Source: Protofrankia sp963555925 (lineage in GTDB: Bacteria > Actinomycetota > Actinomycetes > Frankiales > Frankiaceae). Taken from it: 64,000 nt of DNA. The notes beneath the pieces are model-generated. The model did no database searches. It saw only the letters and a list, made by a program, of their open reading frames with translations, and had not been told where the DNA came from. Of this stretch, positions 44,286-53,431 are shown in pieces (position 1 is the first letter of the stretch; every line of letters begins with the position of its first letter). The position numbers and the translations under genes were made by a program. Where the stretch lies: the NCBI GenBank assembly GCA_963555925.1, contig CAUVXJ010000016.1, positions 99,951-163,950 on the forward strand. The letters run 5' to 3'.

Positions 44286-45311
44286 ATGAAGGTGCTCGTC
44301 ACCGGTTCCGAGGGCTACCTGGGTGCCCTGGTCGCACCCGGGCTGATGCGTGCCGGCCACGCGGTCCTCGGCCTGGATACGGGCTACTACAAATTCGGCT
44401 GGCTCCACCGGGGTGCCGACTGTAGCCCGCGGACCCTTGACAAGGATCTACGCCGTGTCACGGCCGAGGATCTGGCCGGTGTGGACGCGATCGTGCATAT
44501 GGCCGAACTGTCCAACGATCCGCTGGGTGAACTCGCACCCGAGGTCACCTACAAGGTCAATCACGAGGGTTCCGTCCGGCTGGCGACGCTCGCGAAACAT
44601 GCCGGGGTATCCCGATTCGTCTACATGTCGTCGTGCAGCGTGTATGGCGCCGCAGCGGGCCTCAACGTCACTGAGACCGCCGCCCTGAACCCGCAGACGC
44701 CGTACGCGCGCTGCAAGGCTCTTGTCGAACGCGATGTCGGGTCCCTGGCCGACGACGATTTCTCGCCCACGTTTCTGCGTAATGCCACCGCCTACGGCGC
44801 GTCCCCCCGGATGCGGTTCGACATCGTGCTCAACAATCTCTGCGGGCTGGCCTGGACGACCGGCGAGATCGCGATGACCAGCGACGGGACGCCATGGCGT
44901 CCCCTGGTTCACGGTCTGGACATCGCCAAGGCCATCCGGTGCGTGCTTGCCGCGCCACCCGGGCTCATCCACAACGAGGTGTTCAACGTCGGCAGCAGTA
45001 CGCAGAACTACCAGATCAAGGAGATCGCGGACGCGGTCGCGAGTATCTTCACCGGTTGTCGGCTGAGCTTCGGTGACAGCAGTGGTGACACCCGCAGCTA
45101 TCGGGTCGACTTCGACAAGATCAACGATGTGCTTCCCGGTTTCTCCTGCGACTGGGATGCTCCGCTGGGAGTCAGGCAGTTGCATGACATCTTCGCGCGT
45201 ATCCAGCTGGCAGGGGAGACGTTCACGGGCCGCGGGCATATCCGGATCAGGCAGCTCCAGTATCTGATCGAGACCGGTCAGGTCGATGACGAGCTTTTTT
45301 GGACGTACTGA
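44286..45311 (+). CDS. NAD-dependent sugar dehydratase/reductase (SDR)
   Basis: This is a 341-aa extended SDR: MKVLVTGSEGYLGALVAP, VHMAELSNDPLGEL, MSSCSVYG, Y140-x3-K144 (YARCK) and RNATAYGASPRMRFDIVLNNL. It stands directly before an RmlC-like epimerase and a TylC3/NovU-type C-methyltransferase, a trio often found together in branched deoxysugar pathways. I choose ATG 44286 because GAGGAGG ends eight bases before it; ATG 44280 would be too close. The stop overlaps the next start as TGATG. Confidence 0.86.
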   Translation: MKVLVTGSEGYLGALVAPGLMRAGHAVLGLDTGYYKFGWLHRGADCSPRTLDKDLRRVTAEDLAGVDAIVHMAELSNDPLGELAPEVTYKVNHEGSVRLATLAKHAGVSRFVYMSSCSVYGAAAGLNVTETAALNPQTPYARCKALVERDVGSLADDDFSPTFLRNATAYGASPRMRFDIVLNNLCGLAWTTGEIAMTSDGTPWRPLVHGLDIAKAIRCVLAAPPGLIHNEVFNVGSSTQNYQIKEIADAVASIFTGCRLSFGDSSGDTRSYRVDFDKINDVLPGFSCDWDAPLGVRQLHDIFARIQLAGETFTGRGHIRIRQLQYLIETGQVDDELFWTY

Positions 45312-45859
45312 TGATCATAACGTCGACTGGGCTGGCCGGGGTGTTCATCGTGGATGTCGAGCCGTTACCCGACTCCCGCGGCCTTTTCGCCCGGACCTTC
45401 TGCGCACGCGAGTTCGTCGCGGCGGGCCTGGCGCCCGAGGTGGCCCAGTGCAGCGTCGCTTTCAACCACAGCGCCGGGACGATCCGCGGGATGCACTGGG
45501 CGGCTGAACCGGTGCGGGAGACCAAGCTCGTCCGCTGTACCCGTGGGGCCATGTTCGACGTTGCCGTGGACCTCCGCCCCGGGTCGCCGACCTACCTTCA
45601 CCACGTCGCCGTCGAGCTCACCGCGGACAACCGCCGGGCACTGTTCGTTCCGGCTGGTCTGGCTCACGGGTACCAGACGCTCGTCGACGCCACCGAAGCG
45701 ACCTACCAGATGAACGTACCCTTCGCTCCCGGCCATGACCGCGGTGCCCGCTACGACGACCGGCGTCTTGCAATCCGCTGGCCGCTGACTGCTACGGTCG
45801 TCTCCGCCAAGGACCGTGCCTGGGCGCTGCTCGACGAGCCGCCGGTTGCCGCCGGCTGA
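45311..45859 (+). CDS. dTDP-4-dehydrorhamnose 3,5-epimerase-like protein
   Basis: This cupin of 182 aa has DSRGLFARTF, SVAFNHSAGTIRGMHW with the catalytic-position His62, RGAMFDVAVDLRPGSPTY, VPAGLAHGYQTL and Tyr132 at the second catalytic position. Both catalytic positions of RmlC are therefore kept. It probably epimerises a 4-keto-6-deoxy sugar made by the neighbouring SDR, but the nucleotide (dTDP or CDP) is open, because the locus encodes a CDP-glucose-forming enzyme. ATG 45311 overlaps the previous stop. Confidence 0.88.
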   Translation: MIITSTGLAGVFIVDVEPLPDSRGLFARTFCAREFVAAGLAPEVAQCSVAFNHSAGTIRGMHWAAEPVRETKLVRCTRGAMFDVAVDLRPGSPTYLHHVAVELTADNRRALFVPAGLAHGYQTLVDATEATYQMNVPFAPGHDRGARYDDRRLAIRWPLTATVVSAKDRAWALLDEPPVAAG

Positions 45860-45959
45860 CCGGCGGTGGGGCAATCACCCGTGGTAGGCGGCGCGTTGTT
45901 CGCGTGGGCGCCACATCCCTCCCACCTGAAGCCATCAATATCATGCACGAGGGGACCGT

Positions 45960-47243
45960 ATGTCATCCGAGCACGCCGGCCAGTCAGTGCCCCGTGGACA
46001 GGTCGCGGCCGTGCCGGTCGCGGCCTGCCGTTCGTGCGGTGGGCCGTCGCCGCGCCCGTTCCTGACGCTTGGATGTACTCCCATCGCCAACCGGCTGCTG
46101 CGGCCGGACGACCTCGCCGGGCAGGAGCCGGTCTTCCCCCTGGAAATCGGCTTCTGCGAGTCCTGCGCACTGGTCCAGCTCACCCATGCCCTGCCGGCAG
46201 CGGAGATTTTCGACGCAGACTACCCGTATTATTCATCGTTCAGTGACACGCTCTGCCGGCATGCCGAAAAGCATGTGATCGATCTGATCGCCAGCCACGA
46301 CCTCGGCCCCGACAGCCTCGTCGTGGAGATCGCAAGCAATGACGGTTACCTGTTGCGGGCCTTCGTCGAGCGGGGGATTCCGGTACTCGGTATCGAACCG
46401 TCGCCGGGTCCCGCGGCGGCGGCCCGTGAGATCGGTGTGCCGACCCGTGCGGAGTTCTTCGGCGCAGACCTGGCCCGGGAGCTGGTTGCCGACGGCCTGC
46501 GCGCAGACGTCATCATCGCGAACAACGTGCTTGCGCACGTACCTGATCTGAACAGCTTCGTAGCGGGGATGTCGATCCTCCTCGCGGACGACGGAGTAAT
46601 CACCGTGGAGAACCCGGGTGTGGGGGCGCTGCTTGCGAACACCGAGTTCGACACGGTCTACCACGAACATTTCTGCTATTTCTCCACAATCGCTGTGGAC
46701 ACCCTCATGCGTCGCCACGGTCTCAGCATTGTCGGGGTGGCGGAGTTTCCCGAACTTCACGGTGGCACGCTGCGCTGGCGGATGCGGCGGACCGCGGCCG
46801 ATCGGGATTCGCCGCAGCTCCGGGAGCGCCTGGAAGGTGAGCGTGCGGCCGGCCTGGACACCTTTGAGCGTTATGCCGGCTTCGGTGCCGACGTGCGCGA
46901 GCTCCAGGCCGAACTGCTTGCGCTGCTGCGAGAGCTGGCCGGACGAGGCCGGACGGTGGCCGGCTACGGCGCCGCTGCCAAGGGTGCCACCCTGCTGAAC
47001 TCGAGCGGTATCACCACCGACCTCGTCCAGTACGTGGTCGATCGCAACGTCCACAAGCAGGGCAAGTACATCCCGGGGGCGCGCACGCCGATCCTGGCCC
47101 CGTCCGTCCTGGCCGAGCGCCGACCCGACTACCTGCTCGTGCTGGCCTGGAATGTCCGGGATGAGATCATGGAGCAGCAGGCCGCCTTCGCCCGGCGTGG
47201 CGGCAAGTTCATCGTGCCTGTTCCTCGACCGGTCGTTTGCTGA
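45960..47243 (+). CDS. Sugar C-methyltransferase (TylC3/NovU family)
   Basis: This SAM-dependent enzyme of 427 aa has three parts. The N-terminal zinc-binding domain has CRSCGG and CESCALVQLTH. The Rossmann methyltransferase domain has VVEIASNDGYLLRAF, NNVLAHVPDL and EHFCYFS. The C-terminal domain has GYGAAAKGATLLN, VDRNVHKQGKYIPG and LVLAWNVRDEIMEQ. This is the layout of enzymes that C-methylate 4-keto sugars at C-3. A GAGGGG site precedes ATG 45960. It predicts a branched-chain sugar in the polymer. Confidence 0.92.
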   Translation: MSSEHAGQSVPRGQVAAVPVAACRSCGGPSPRPFLTLGCTPIANRLLRPDDLAGQEPVFPLEIGFCESCALVQLTHALPAAEIFDADYPYYSSFSDTLCRHAEKHVIDLIASHDLGPDSLVVEIASNDGYLLRAFVERGIPVLGIEPSPGPAAAAREIGVPTRAEFFGADLARELVADGLRADVIIANNVLAHVPDLNSFVAGMSILLADDGVITVENPGVGALLANTEFDTVYHEHFCYFSTIAVDTLMRRHGLSIVGVAEFPELHGGTLRWRMRRTAADRDSPQLRERLEGERAAGLDTFERYAGFGADVRELQAELLALLRELAGRGRTVAGYGAAAKGATLLNSSGITTDLVQYVVDRNVHKQGKYIPGARTPILAPSVLAERRPDYLLVLAWNVRDEIMEQQAAFARRGGKFIVPVPRPVVC

Positions 47244-47284
47244 CGTCGGCGTGCGCTGTGCCGGAGTCCGACCACGGCCGGTTG

Positions 47285-47339
47285 CGACACGGCGCCGGTC
47301 GTGCCTGCAGGCGGCGACGACACGGCGCCGGTCGTGCCT
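47285..47339. repeat. 33-bp tandem duplication before the second flippase
   Basis: A 22-base segment (CGACACGGCG...) occurs twice with a 33-base period. It lies between the methyltransferase stop and ATG 47357. If the flippase started at TTG 47237 it would encode a repeated basic RHGAGRA segment. Confidence 0.8.
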
Positions 47340-47356
47340 CCGGGCGGTCGAAGGCC

Positions 47357-48628
47357 ATGTGGACGTTGGGCGACCAGGTTGTCTCCAGCGGCACCAACGC
47401 GGTCATCGCCTTCGCCGTCGCTCGCCGGGTCTCGGCGGGCCAGTTCGGCGCGTTCTCGATCGCCTTCGCACTGTTCGCGCTGGTCGTCGGCTTCTCCCGG
47501 GCCGCTGGTACGTCACCGTTGGGCATGAAGTATGCCGACGCCGCCCCGCGGATCTTCCGGGCGGCCGGCGCCGCGGCGACCGGCACGGCGCTGGTACTCG
47601 GCATGATCACAGGTGGATGTCTGGTAGCCGTCGGTACGGTGCTGGGCTCGACGGTCGGTGCGGCGATAACCGCGATGGGTCTGGTCATGCCGGGCCTACT
47701 CCTGCAGGATGCGTGGCGTTACGTGTTCATCGCCGAAGGCAGGCCCGCGAAGGCCGCCGTGAACGACACGGTGTGGACCGTGATCCAACTGGGCGGTGTG
47801 TTCTTCCTGCTCCGTCATGGCGCCGGGTCGTCCGCGACGTATCTGCTCGCCTGGGGTGGAGCCGCCGCTGCGGCAGCCCTGCTGGGGATCGCCCAGTCCG
47901 GTTTCTGGCCCGCACCGGCCCGGTCGCGTGAATGGATCAGACGGCACCGCGAGGTCGCGGGCTACATGAGCGCTGAGTACATCACTGTTCAGGGCGCCCA
48001 GCAGGGGTCGACACTGCTGATCGGCGTATTCGCCACCGCGATCGCGGTCGGCGCGCTGCGTGGGGTCCAGACCCTGCTCGGCCCGACCACGATTCTCGCC
48101 GTCGGTATCATCAGTTTTGCGATTCCGGAGTTCTCTCGTCGGCGGGACATGTCCGCCCGCGCCCGCATTCGGTCCGCGACCATGCTTTCATGTCTGGTCG
48201 TCGGTGCCGGCGTGCTGTGGGGCGCCTTGTTCCTTCTTGTTCCCGACCGCGTGGGCGTCGCATTGCTGGGTGACACGTGGGCGCAGACCCGTGGCATACT
48301 CGTTTTGACAATCATCCAGCAGGCGGGGGCGGCTGCGTCAGTCGGACCGGCCTGCATGCTTTATGCGCTCGGCCAGCCGAAGCTCACTTTCCGCGTCCAC
48401 TGTGTGCTCGCGCCGGCTCTTTTCGTGTTCCCGATCGCAGGTCTGGCGCTCTACGGTTTGCACGGGGCTGTCGTCGGGTACATTGTCGCTTTCTGGATGA
48501 CCGTGCCGTTGTGGTTCGTGCTGTTGCGCCGAGCCGCGCACCGGGCCGAGGCTCCGACTCGTGACCTGCTCGGGTCTGCCGAGAAGGTCACGCCCAGCGG
48601 GCCGAAGGCGATGCGGACGGTGTGTTGA
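47357..48628 (+). CDS. Second polysaccharide flippase (Wzx-like)
   Basis: This is a polytopic membrane protein of about 423 aa beginning MWTLGDQVVSSGTNAVIAFAVARRVSAGQFGAFSIAF, the standard opening of Wzx/MOP flippases, with about twelve hydrophobic segments. ATG 47357 is preferred. The frame is open from TTG 47237, which overlaps the methyltransferase stop, but that extension is Arg-rich and repetitive. It lacks the acidic N-terminus of the flippase at 26876, so the two are not recent copies. Confidence 0.83.
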   Translation: MWTLGDQVVSSGTNAVIAFAVARRVSAGQFGAFSIAFALFALVVGFSRAAGTSPLGMKYADAAPRIFRAAGAAATGTALVLGMITGGCLVAVGTVLGSTVGAAITAMGLVMPGLLLQDAWRYVFIAEGRPAKAAVNDTVWTVIQLGGVFFLLRHGAGSSATYLLAWGGAAAAAALLGIAQSGFWPAPARSREWIRRHREVAGYMSAEYITVQGAQQGSTLLIGVFATAIAVGALRGVQTLLGPTTILAVGIISFAIPEFSRRRDMSARARIRSATMLSCLVVGAGVLWGALFLLVPDRVGVALLGDTWAQTRGILVLTIIQQAGAAASVGPACMLYALGQPKLTFRVHCVLAPALFVFPIAGLALYGLHGAVVGYIVAFWMTVPLWFVLLRRAAHRAEAPTRDLLGSAEKVTPSGPKAMRTVC

Positions 48629-48674
48629 TCGGTCGGCGTCGTCGGGGCGGACGGTGAGATATCGTGAGTTCGCG

Positions 48675-49637
48675 GTGAGACTGCACATCGTCTACCGATC
48701 CGTCGGCAGCGAGAACCGCAAGGACCGACCGGACTTCTACAACAAGTCCCTGGCCCTCGCGTCGCTGTTGCGTGCGGCGGACAATGTCGATATTGAGACC
48801 GAACTTGTCTTCGTCAACGACGGGCCGATTCCCGCCGGCCGCCTGGAGATGATGTCGGAAGCGGGCGAGGTTCTCGGCGTCCGTTGCGGCAGCAACCGGT
48901 CGTCATACCGGTGGGTGCTGCGTCTGCCCCGGCAGCGGGGCTGGTCGCCGGCCGATCTCGTCTGGTTTTCCGAGGACGACTACCTCTACACCGCTGCGAG
49001 CCTGCGCGATCTCGTCCGGGCGGCGAACGAGCTGGACCTCGCCGATTACTTCGCTCTCTACAGCTCGATGCGTTTTGATCCCGCAGCCACCCGATGCTCG
49101 CCGTTGATCAGTTCGGCGACTCGTTCTCAGGGTGATCCCGATGCGGTACTCCTGGGCACGGCACGCTGGTACCACGCGGTGAGCGCCACCAGCACGTTCG
49201 GGGCACGGCTCGGGGCGGTGCTCGCCGACGAGCGGCTGTTGCGTACCTGCCCGTTCCTCGGCGAGGCATGGGACCATGCCACCTGTCTGGCCTACCAGGG
49301 ATACCGGCCGTTCGGCCTGCGGGAACTCGCCGGCGGTAGGCCGGATCCCGGACACATGGGGCCGCCTCGGGCCGCGGCTCGCCGGGTCGCGCTGGTCGGT
49401 GTGCGGACCGCCGCCGACGCTGTCGCTCTTGCGCGGCGTCAGCGCGCGCGGCGGACGCTGGTGGCACCTGATCCAGATCTGGTCACGCATATGGAGCAGC
49501 GGTTCTTGGCACCTGGCACCGACTGGGCCGCTGTGGCTACGGCGGTCGCGCATTGGTCACGCAGTCGTGGTCAGCAGACGCCGTGGGCACCAAAAGCGGG
49601 GGCACCGAAACCGGATGCACCGAAACCGGATGCCTGA
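48675..49637 (+). CDS. Putative GT-A glycosyltransferase
   Basis: This 320-aa protein begins RLHIVYRSVGSENRKDRPDFYNKSLALASLL and contains VFVNDGP and VWFSEDDYLYTAASL, the latter a likely DxD metal site. It looks like a GT2-related transferase, but I cannot name a family. The GTG at 48675 is preferred. The C-terminus is a 15-bp repeat encoding APKPD units. It is the last gene before the second assembly gap. Confidence 0.6.
   Translation: MRLHIVYRSVGSENRKDRPDFYNKSLALASLLRAADNVDIETELVFVNDGPIPAGRLEMMSEAGEVLGVRCGSNRSSYRWVLRLPRQRGWSPADLVWFSEDDYLYTAASLRDLVRAANELDLADYFALYSSMRFDPAATRCSPLISSATRSQGDPDAVLLGTARWYHAVSATSTFGARLGAVLADERLLRTCPFLGEAWDHATCLAYQGYRPFGLRELAGGRPDPGHMGPPRAAARRVALVGVRTAADAVALARRQRARRTLVAPDPDLVTHMEQRFLAPGTDWAAVATAVAHWSRSRGQQTPWAPKAGAPKPDAPKPDA
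49593..49634 (+). repeat. 15-bp tandem repeat at the end of the GT-A gene
   Basis: About three copies of a CACCGAAACCGGATG-type unit encode APKxx pentapeptides just before the stop codon. Confidence 0.8.
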
Positions 49638-50360
49638 CAAGAGCCTGTTTCACAGCAGGTTCCAGGAGATGACCAGGGGGTTTGTGCGGCTGTGTACCGA
49701 CGCTTCGGGGCACCCGGTTGCGACTGTGCGCAACGAGCTATGCTCACAAGCTGGCTCCGTCGCCATGGAATTGTGTGCGCGGTGGAANNNNNNNNNNNNN
49801 NNNNNNNNNNNNNNNNNNNNNNNNNNNNNNNNNNNNNNNNNNNNNNNNNNNNNNNNNNNNNNNNNNNNNNNNNNNNNNNNNNNNNNNNNNNNNNNNNNNN
49901 NNNNNNNNNNNNNNNNNNNNNNNNNNNNNNNNNNNNNNNNNNNNNNNNNNNNNNNNNNNNNNNNNNNNNNNNNNNNNNNNNNNNNNNNNNNNNNNNNNNN
50001 NNNNNNNNNNNNNNNNNNNNNNNNNNNNNNNNNNNNNNNNNNNNNNNNNNNNNNNNNNNNNNNNNNNNNNNNNNNNNNNNNNNNNNNNNNNNNNNNNNNN
50101 NNNNNNNNNNNNNNNNNNNNNNNNNNNNNNNNNNNNNNNNNNNNNNNNNNNNNNNNNNNNNNNNNNNNNNNNNNNNNNNNNNNNNNNNNNNNNNNNNNNN
50201 NNNNNNNNNNNNNNNNNNNNNNNNNNNNNNNNNNNNNNNNNNACCACAAACAGGGGGCTGCGATGTTTCCGCGATCCGGGTGGCACGAGGGCGGCCGATC
50301 CCTTCGTTTCCGTGGGATCTCCGATGTGCTGATCGTGCCTGAGTCGACGGGAGCGCGCAG
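49638..50360. other. Region around the second gap
   Basis: The 150 readable bases before the gap and 118 after it show no recognisable protein. A gene may be hidden in the N run, but none can be supported from the edges. Confidence 0.5.
49788..50242. other. Assembly gap (455 N)
   Basis: A run of N lies between the GT-A gene and the second Wzz-like gene. A short gene or repetitive element could be hidden. Confidence 0.99.
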
Positions 50361-51995
50361 GTGAGCCCGGTTGCGCAGCCGTCGGCCGACGCGGCCCGGG
50401 GTCTTGCGGGGGTGTCCCTGCTGCGGATCCTGGGACGCCGTTGGTTGACGATCGTCATCGCGGTGGTTATCGGAGCGGCGCTGGCGCTCATCCTCGCCAA
50501 GCGGCAGGCTCCGGTGTATCAGGCGACGAGCCGGGTGTTCCTGAGTACATCCGACGCGGCGCTCGGCGGGGGCTCGGTCGATGCCACCCGGGTCGTCCAG
50601 ACACAGGCCCAGTTCGCCGCATCCACCGCGGCTCTGGACCTGATCGCCGAACAGCTCAAGGTGTCGCGGCCCTATGTGGCCAAACGGGTGAAGGTCACGC
50701 CGTCGGCGGGAGGTTACTTCTTCACGATCGTCGGCAGGGGCGGCACCGAGGAGCAGTCGGTGCGGCTGGTCCAGGCCACCGAGGCCGCCTATCAGCAACT
50801 TCTGTCCCAGTATGGGGCGGATAGCAGTGGCGCTGTCGAGCGGCTTACCAAGCTGCGGGACGATACGTACAAGAACGTCCAGAGGCTGCAGGCCCAGCAG
50901 GCGGCCCTGCCTCGTAACGCAGACGAACAGGCTCTTGCCAGTCAGATCAGCAACCTCAACTCACAGATCGCCGATCTCAACCGACGGATTCCCGAGGCGC
51001 AGGTCAACGCCGCGTTGAGGGCCGGTTCGGTGACTCTGGCGGAGGCTCCGCGCTCTGATGGCAAGGTCGCACCGCATCTGTTCCGTGACGCTCTGGTTGG
51101 CGCACTGGTCGGGATGTTCCTGGCGGCGGCACTGGTTTGGTGCGTCTACCTGCGCCGGCCAACGGTTCTCGACGGGCGCGGCGCGGCTCTTGCCCTTGAT
51201 GCTCCACTGCTTGCCGACGTTCCCGACCGGCGTGGCCTCGGACTCCCGACCGACACTCTTGTCTCCGCCATGTCCGCGGTGTTGACGCCCACTGTCAAAG
51301 TGGTGGCGCTCGTTCCGGCGGTGCGAGGCGATCTGGGTGCCGATCTGGTGGCGGCCGTCTCCGCGAGCTGGGCAGACGATCAGGGAGTTGTACTGATCAT
51401 CGATGCTTCCCCGGAGCAGGACGTCCGCGCGTTGTTGGAGCGCCTGCCTCCAGCGGTTTCCGGCGAGCTGCCCCGCTGGGCGCACGAGCAGACCTGCCTG
51501 GCCCGCTCATCCGGCACCGGCCGAGGGCATCTGCTGTATAACCGGGTCGCGCCGGCGCGGGCTGCCCGGCCTGGTGGGCTCGCGCCCATCCTGGCGGAGC
51601 GCGCTCCTGTCGTCGATCTTGTCATCCTGCTGACGCCGACGCTCAGTGAGCTTCCCACGACAGCCGTGTCCGCCGCGCAGGCGGATGCCATCATCGTTGT
51701 CGCCAGCAGTGATTCCCTGCTCAAGGAGCTGTCGCGGGTGCCGCGGGACTGGCCGGCCCTGGCCGGGCGGATCGTGGGCGTGGTCTTCGACGGCCGGTCC
51801 GGCTTGCGTCGGTCCGCGCGGAATGCGGTGCCCGCGAGCGCCGCTGACGACATCGTCGGCCCGCTCGTGGGTGCCGGTGGTCGTGCTGCCTCCGCGCCAG
51901 GCGCATCGTCGAGGCCGTCGATGGACGCCGGGCGCCGTAGGCGCAGCGACAGAGAGGCTACGGACAGGTACGTCCGTCCCACGGGTAAGCGGTGA
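50361..51995 (+). CDS. Wzz-like protein with a degenerate BY-kinase-like domain
   Basis: This 544-aa protein has TM1 (about residues 28-46), an extracytoplasmic part with coiled coil (about 150-215, LTKLRDDTYKNVQRLQAQQ), and TM2 (about 240-264). Its cytosolic domain is placed like the tyrosine-kinase domain of actinobacterial Wzc proteins. The Walker A site is absent: the expected position (about residue 317) reads PAVRGDLGADLVAAVSAS, with no GKT/S. The second motif reads VVLIIDASPEQ instead of LIDADLRRP. A basic tail follows and there is no Tyr cluster. It should regulate chain length without phosphorylation. GTG 50361 has GGGAG upstream. Confidence 0.8.
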   Translation: MSPVAQPSADAARGLAGVSLLRILGRRWLTIVIAVVIGAALALILAKRQAPVYQATSRVFLSTSDAALGGGSVDATRVVQTQAQFAASTAALDLIAEQLKVSRPYVAKRVKVTPSAGGYFFTIVGRGGTEEQSVRLVQATEAAYQQLLSQYGADSSGAVERLTKLRDDTYKNVQRLQAQQAALPRNADEQALASQISNLNSQIADLNRRIPEAQVNAALRAGSVTLAEAPRSDGKVAPHLFRDALVGALVGMFLAAALVWCVYLRRPTVLDGRGAALALDAPLLADVPDRRGLGLPTDTLVSAMSAVLTPTVKVVALVPAVRGDLGADLVAAVSASWADDQGVVLIIDASPEQDVRALLERLPPAVSGELPRWAHEQTCLARSSGTGRGHLLYNRVAPARAARPGGLAPILAERAPVVDLVILLTPTLSELPTTAVSAAQADAIIVVASSDSLLKELSRVPRDWPALAGRIVGVVFDGRSGLRRSARNAVPASAADDIVGPLVGAGGRAASAPGASSRPSMDAGRRRRSDREATDRYVRPTGKR

Positions 51996-52104
51996 GCGCC
52001 TGGGCGGCGGTTGGCGGTACTTCGAGGTCGGCGGCACAGGTGGCTGATGCCCAGAGCGCCAGCGTGACCAGGGACGTCACACGGACCAAGCCGGATGGCC
52101 GTCT

Positions 52105-53376
52105 GTGGTAACAAGTTTGACAACCCGCATTCCACGGAACTGGGTGATCCCTGAGCCGGCGGCGGCGGTGACCGACCCCGCCGCCGACCGCCGGACGCTA
52201 CGGCTGCTGACGGTGCTGCTGTTCGGTGAGGTCTTTCTCCAGCGGCTGGCGGTCCCGGTGGGTTCCACCCAGGTGCCGTTGATGCTGCCGGGAATTCTCG
52301 GCGGCACCGTGGTCCTGCTCGCGCGGTGTGATCTCGCGGCCAACATGGGCCGAACCAGGGCCTACCTGATCGCCATGGCGGCGTGCGTCAGCGCGGCGCT
52401 GGTCGCGTTCATCCGGGGCCTTGACGACAATTCGTTGACGTCGCTGCTCCTGCTGGTGGTGACCTATGCGCCGTTCTGTTACGGCCTTCGCGCCGACGTA
52501 TCGGCGACGCTGTTCCCCCGGGTACTGGACCGTTTTGCGATCATGACGGCGGTGCTGGCCGGACTCGCGGTGGCGCAGTTCGGTCTGCAGCTCGCGGGCT
52601 GGCACTACAGCGACATCATCGGCGGTATTCTCCCACCCGACCTGGTCATGCGGAACTTCAACACCTCGTATCCAGTGGCCTACGGCGCCGACCTGTACAA
52701 GGCGAACGGGTTCGTCTGCCTGGAGCCGTCCTTCTGCTCGCAGTTCCTCGCCATCGGTCTTGTCGTCTCGGTGCTGCGGGGTGTCCGCTGGTGGCGCCTG
52801 TTGCTACTCGTCGTGGCGATACTGGCCACGGTCTCGGGCACCGGGGTGATCCTGCTGGCCGCCGCGCTTGTGCTGCTCGCGGTCCACAAAGGACCTCGCT
52901 TCGCGATGACGGCGGCGGCGGGTATTGCGCTGGTCGTGACCGTCGTGAGCTTCACGCCGGCTGCGGATGTCTTCGCCGAGCGCGCCACCGAGACGTCCAC
53001 GAGCAGTTCCAGTGGCAGCCTGCGTTTCGTCCAGCCCTACACCCGGACCTTCGACCGGCTCGGCGGCGATCCGTTGACCGTGCTCTTCGGCTCCGGGCCG
53101 GGCTGGTCCGACCGTGACGCCGACCAGTTCATGCAGAACACCGGCCTGCCGTTGAACTACGCCATGCTGCCCAAGCTCGTCCTGGAGTACGGCCTCGTCG
53201 GCGGGACGGCTTTCCTCGCACTCGTCGTGCTGGCGTTCGTGCGCGGATCCCCGTCCTTCGTCCTCTCCGGTGCGGTACTGGTCTTCTTCACGGTGCTGTC
53301 CAGCAGTCTGCTCAGCCCGGTTGTCGTCTACCTCGGGTTGCTCCTGGTGACCTGGTTCGCGCGCGACGTCTGGTGA
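52105..53376 (+). CDS. Second O-antigen polymerase/ligase-like protein
   Basis: This 423-aa polytopic membrane protein has about eleven hydrophobic segments. A loop contains GFVCLEPSFCSQFLAIG, and the region before the last segments has LTVLFGSGPGWSDRD and NYAMLPKLVLEYGLVGG, typical of Wzy/WaaL proteins. It is separate in sequence from the one at 31245. GTG 52105 is the start. It lies after the second Wzz-like gene, mirroring the first Wzz-Wzy pair. Confidence 0.78.
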   Translation: MVTSLTTRIPRNWVIPEPAAAVTDPAADRRTLRLLTVLLFGEVFLQRLAVPVGSTQVPLMLPGILGGTVVLLARCDLAANMGRTRAYLIAMAACVSAALVAFIRGLDDNSLTSLLLLVVTYAPFCYGLRADVSATLFPRVLDRFAIMTAVLAGLAVAQFGLQLAGWHYSDIIGGILPPDLVMRNFNTSYPVAYGADLYKANGFVCLEPSFCSQFLAIGLVVSVLRGVRWWRLLLLVVAILATVSGTGVILLAAALVLLAVHKGPRFAMTAAAGIALVVTVVSFTPAADVFAERATETSTSSSSGSLRFVQPYTRTFDRLGGDPLTVLFGSGPGWSDRDADQFMQNTGLPLNYAMLPKLVLEYGLVGGTAFLALVVLAFVRGSPSFVLSGAVLVFFTVLSSSLLSPVVVYLGLLLVTWFARDVW

Positions 53377-53431
53377 TGCCCAGGTCCGGGTCCGGGTCCG
53401 GTCCGGGTCCGGCCCCGGGCACTTGGTCAGG

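Noticed and set aside
47237..47356. N-terminal extension of the second flippase from TTG 47237
   Set aside because: The added 40 residues are basic repeats from a 33-bp duplication. The family start matches ATG 47357.
49638..49787. Insertion sequence flanking the second gap
   Set aside because: Gaps often hide insertion sequences, but no terminal inverted repeat or transposase fragment can be read at either edge.
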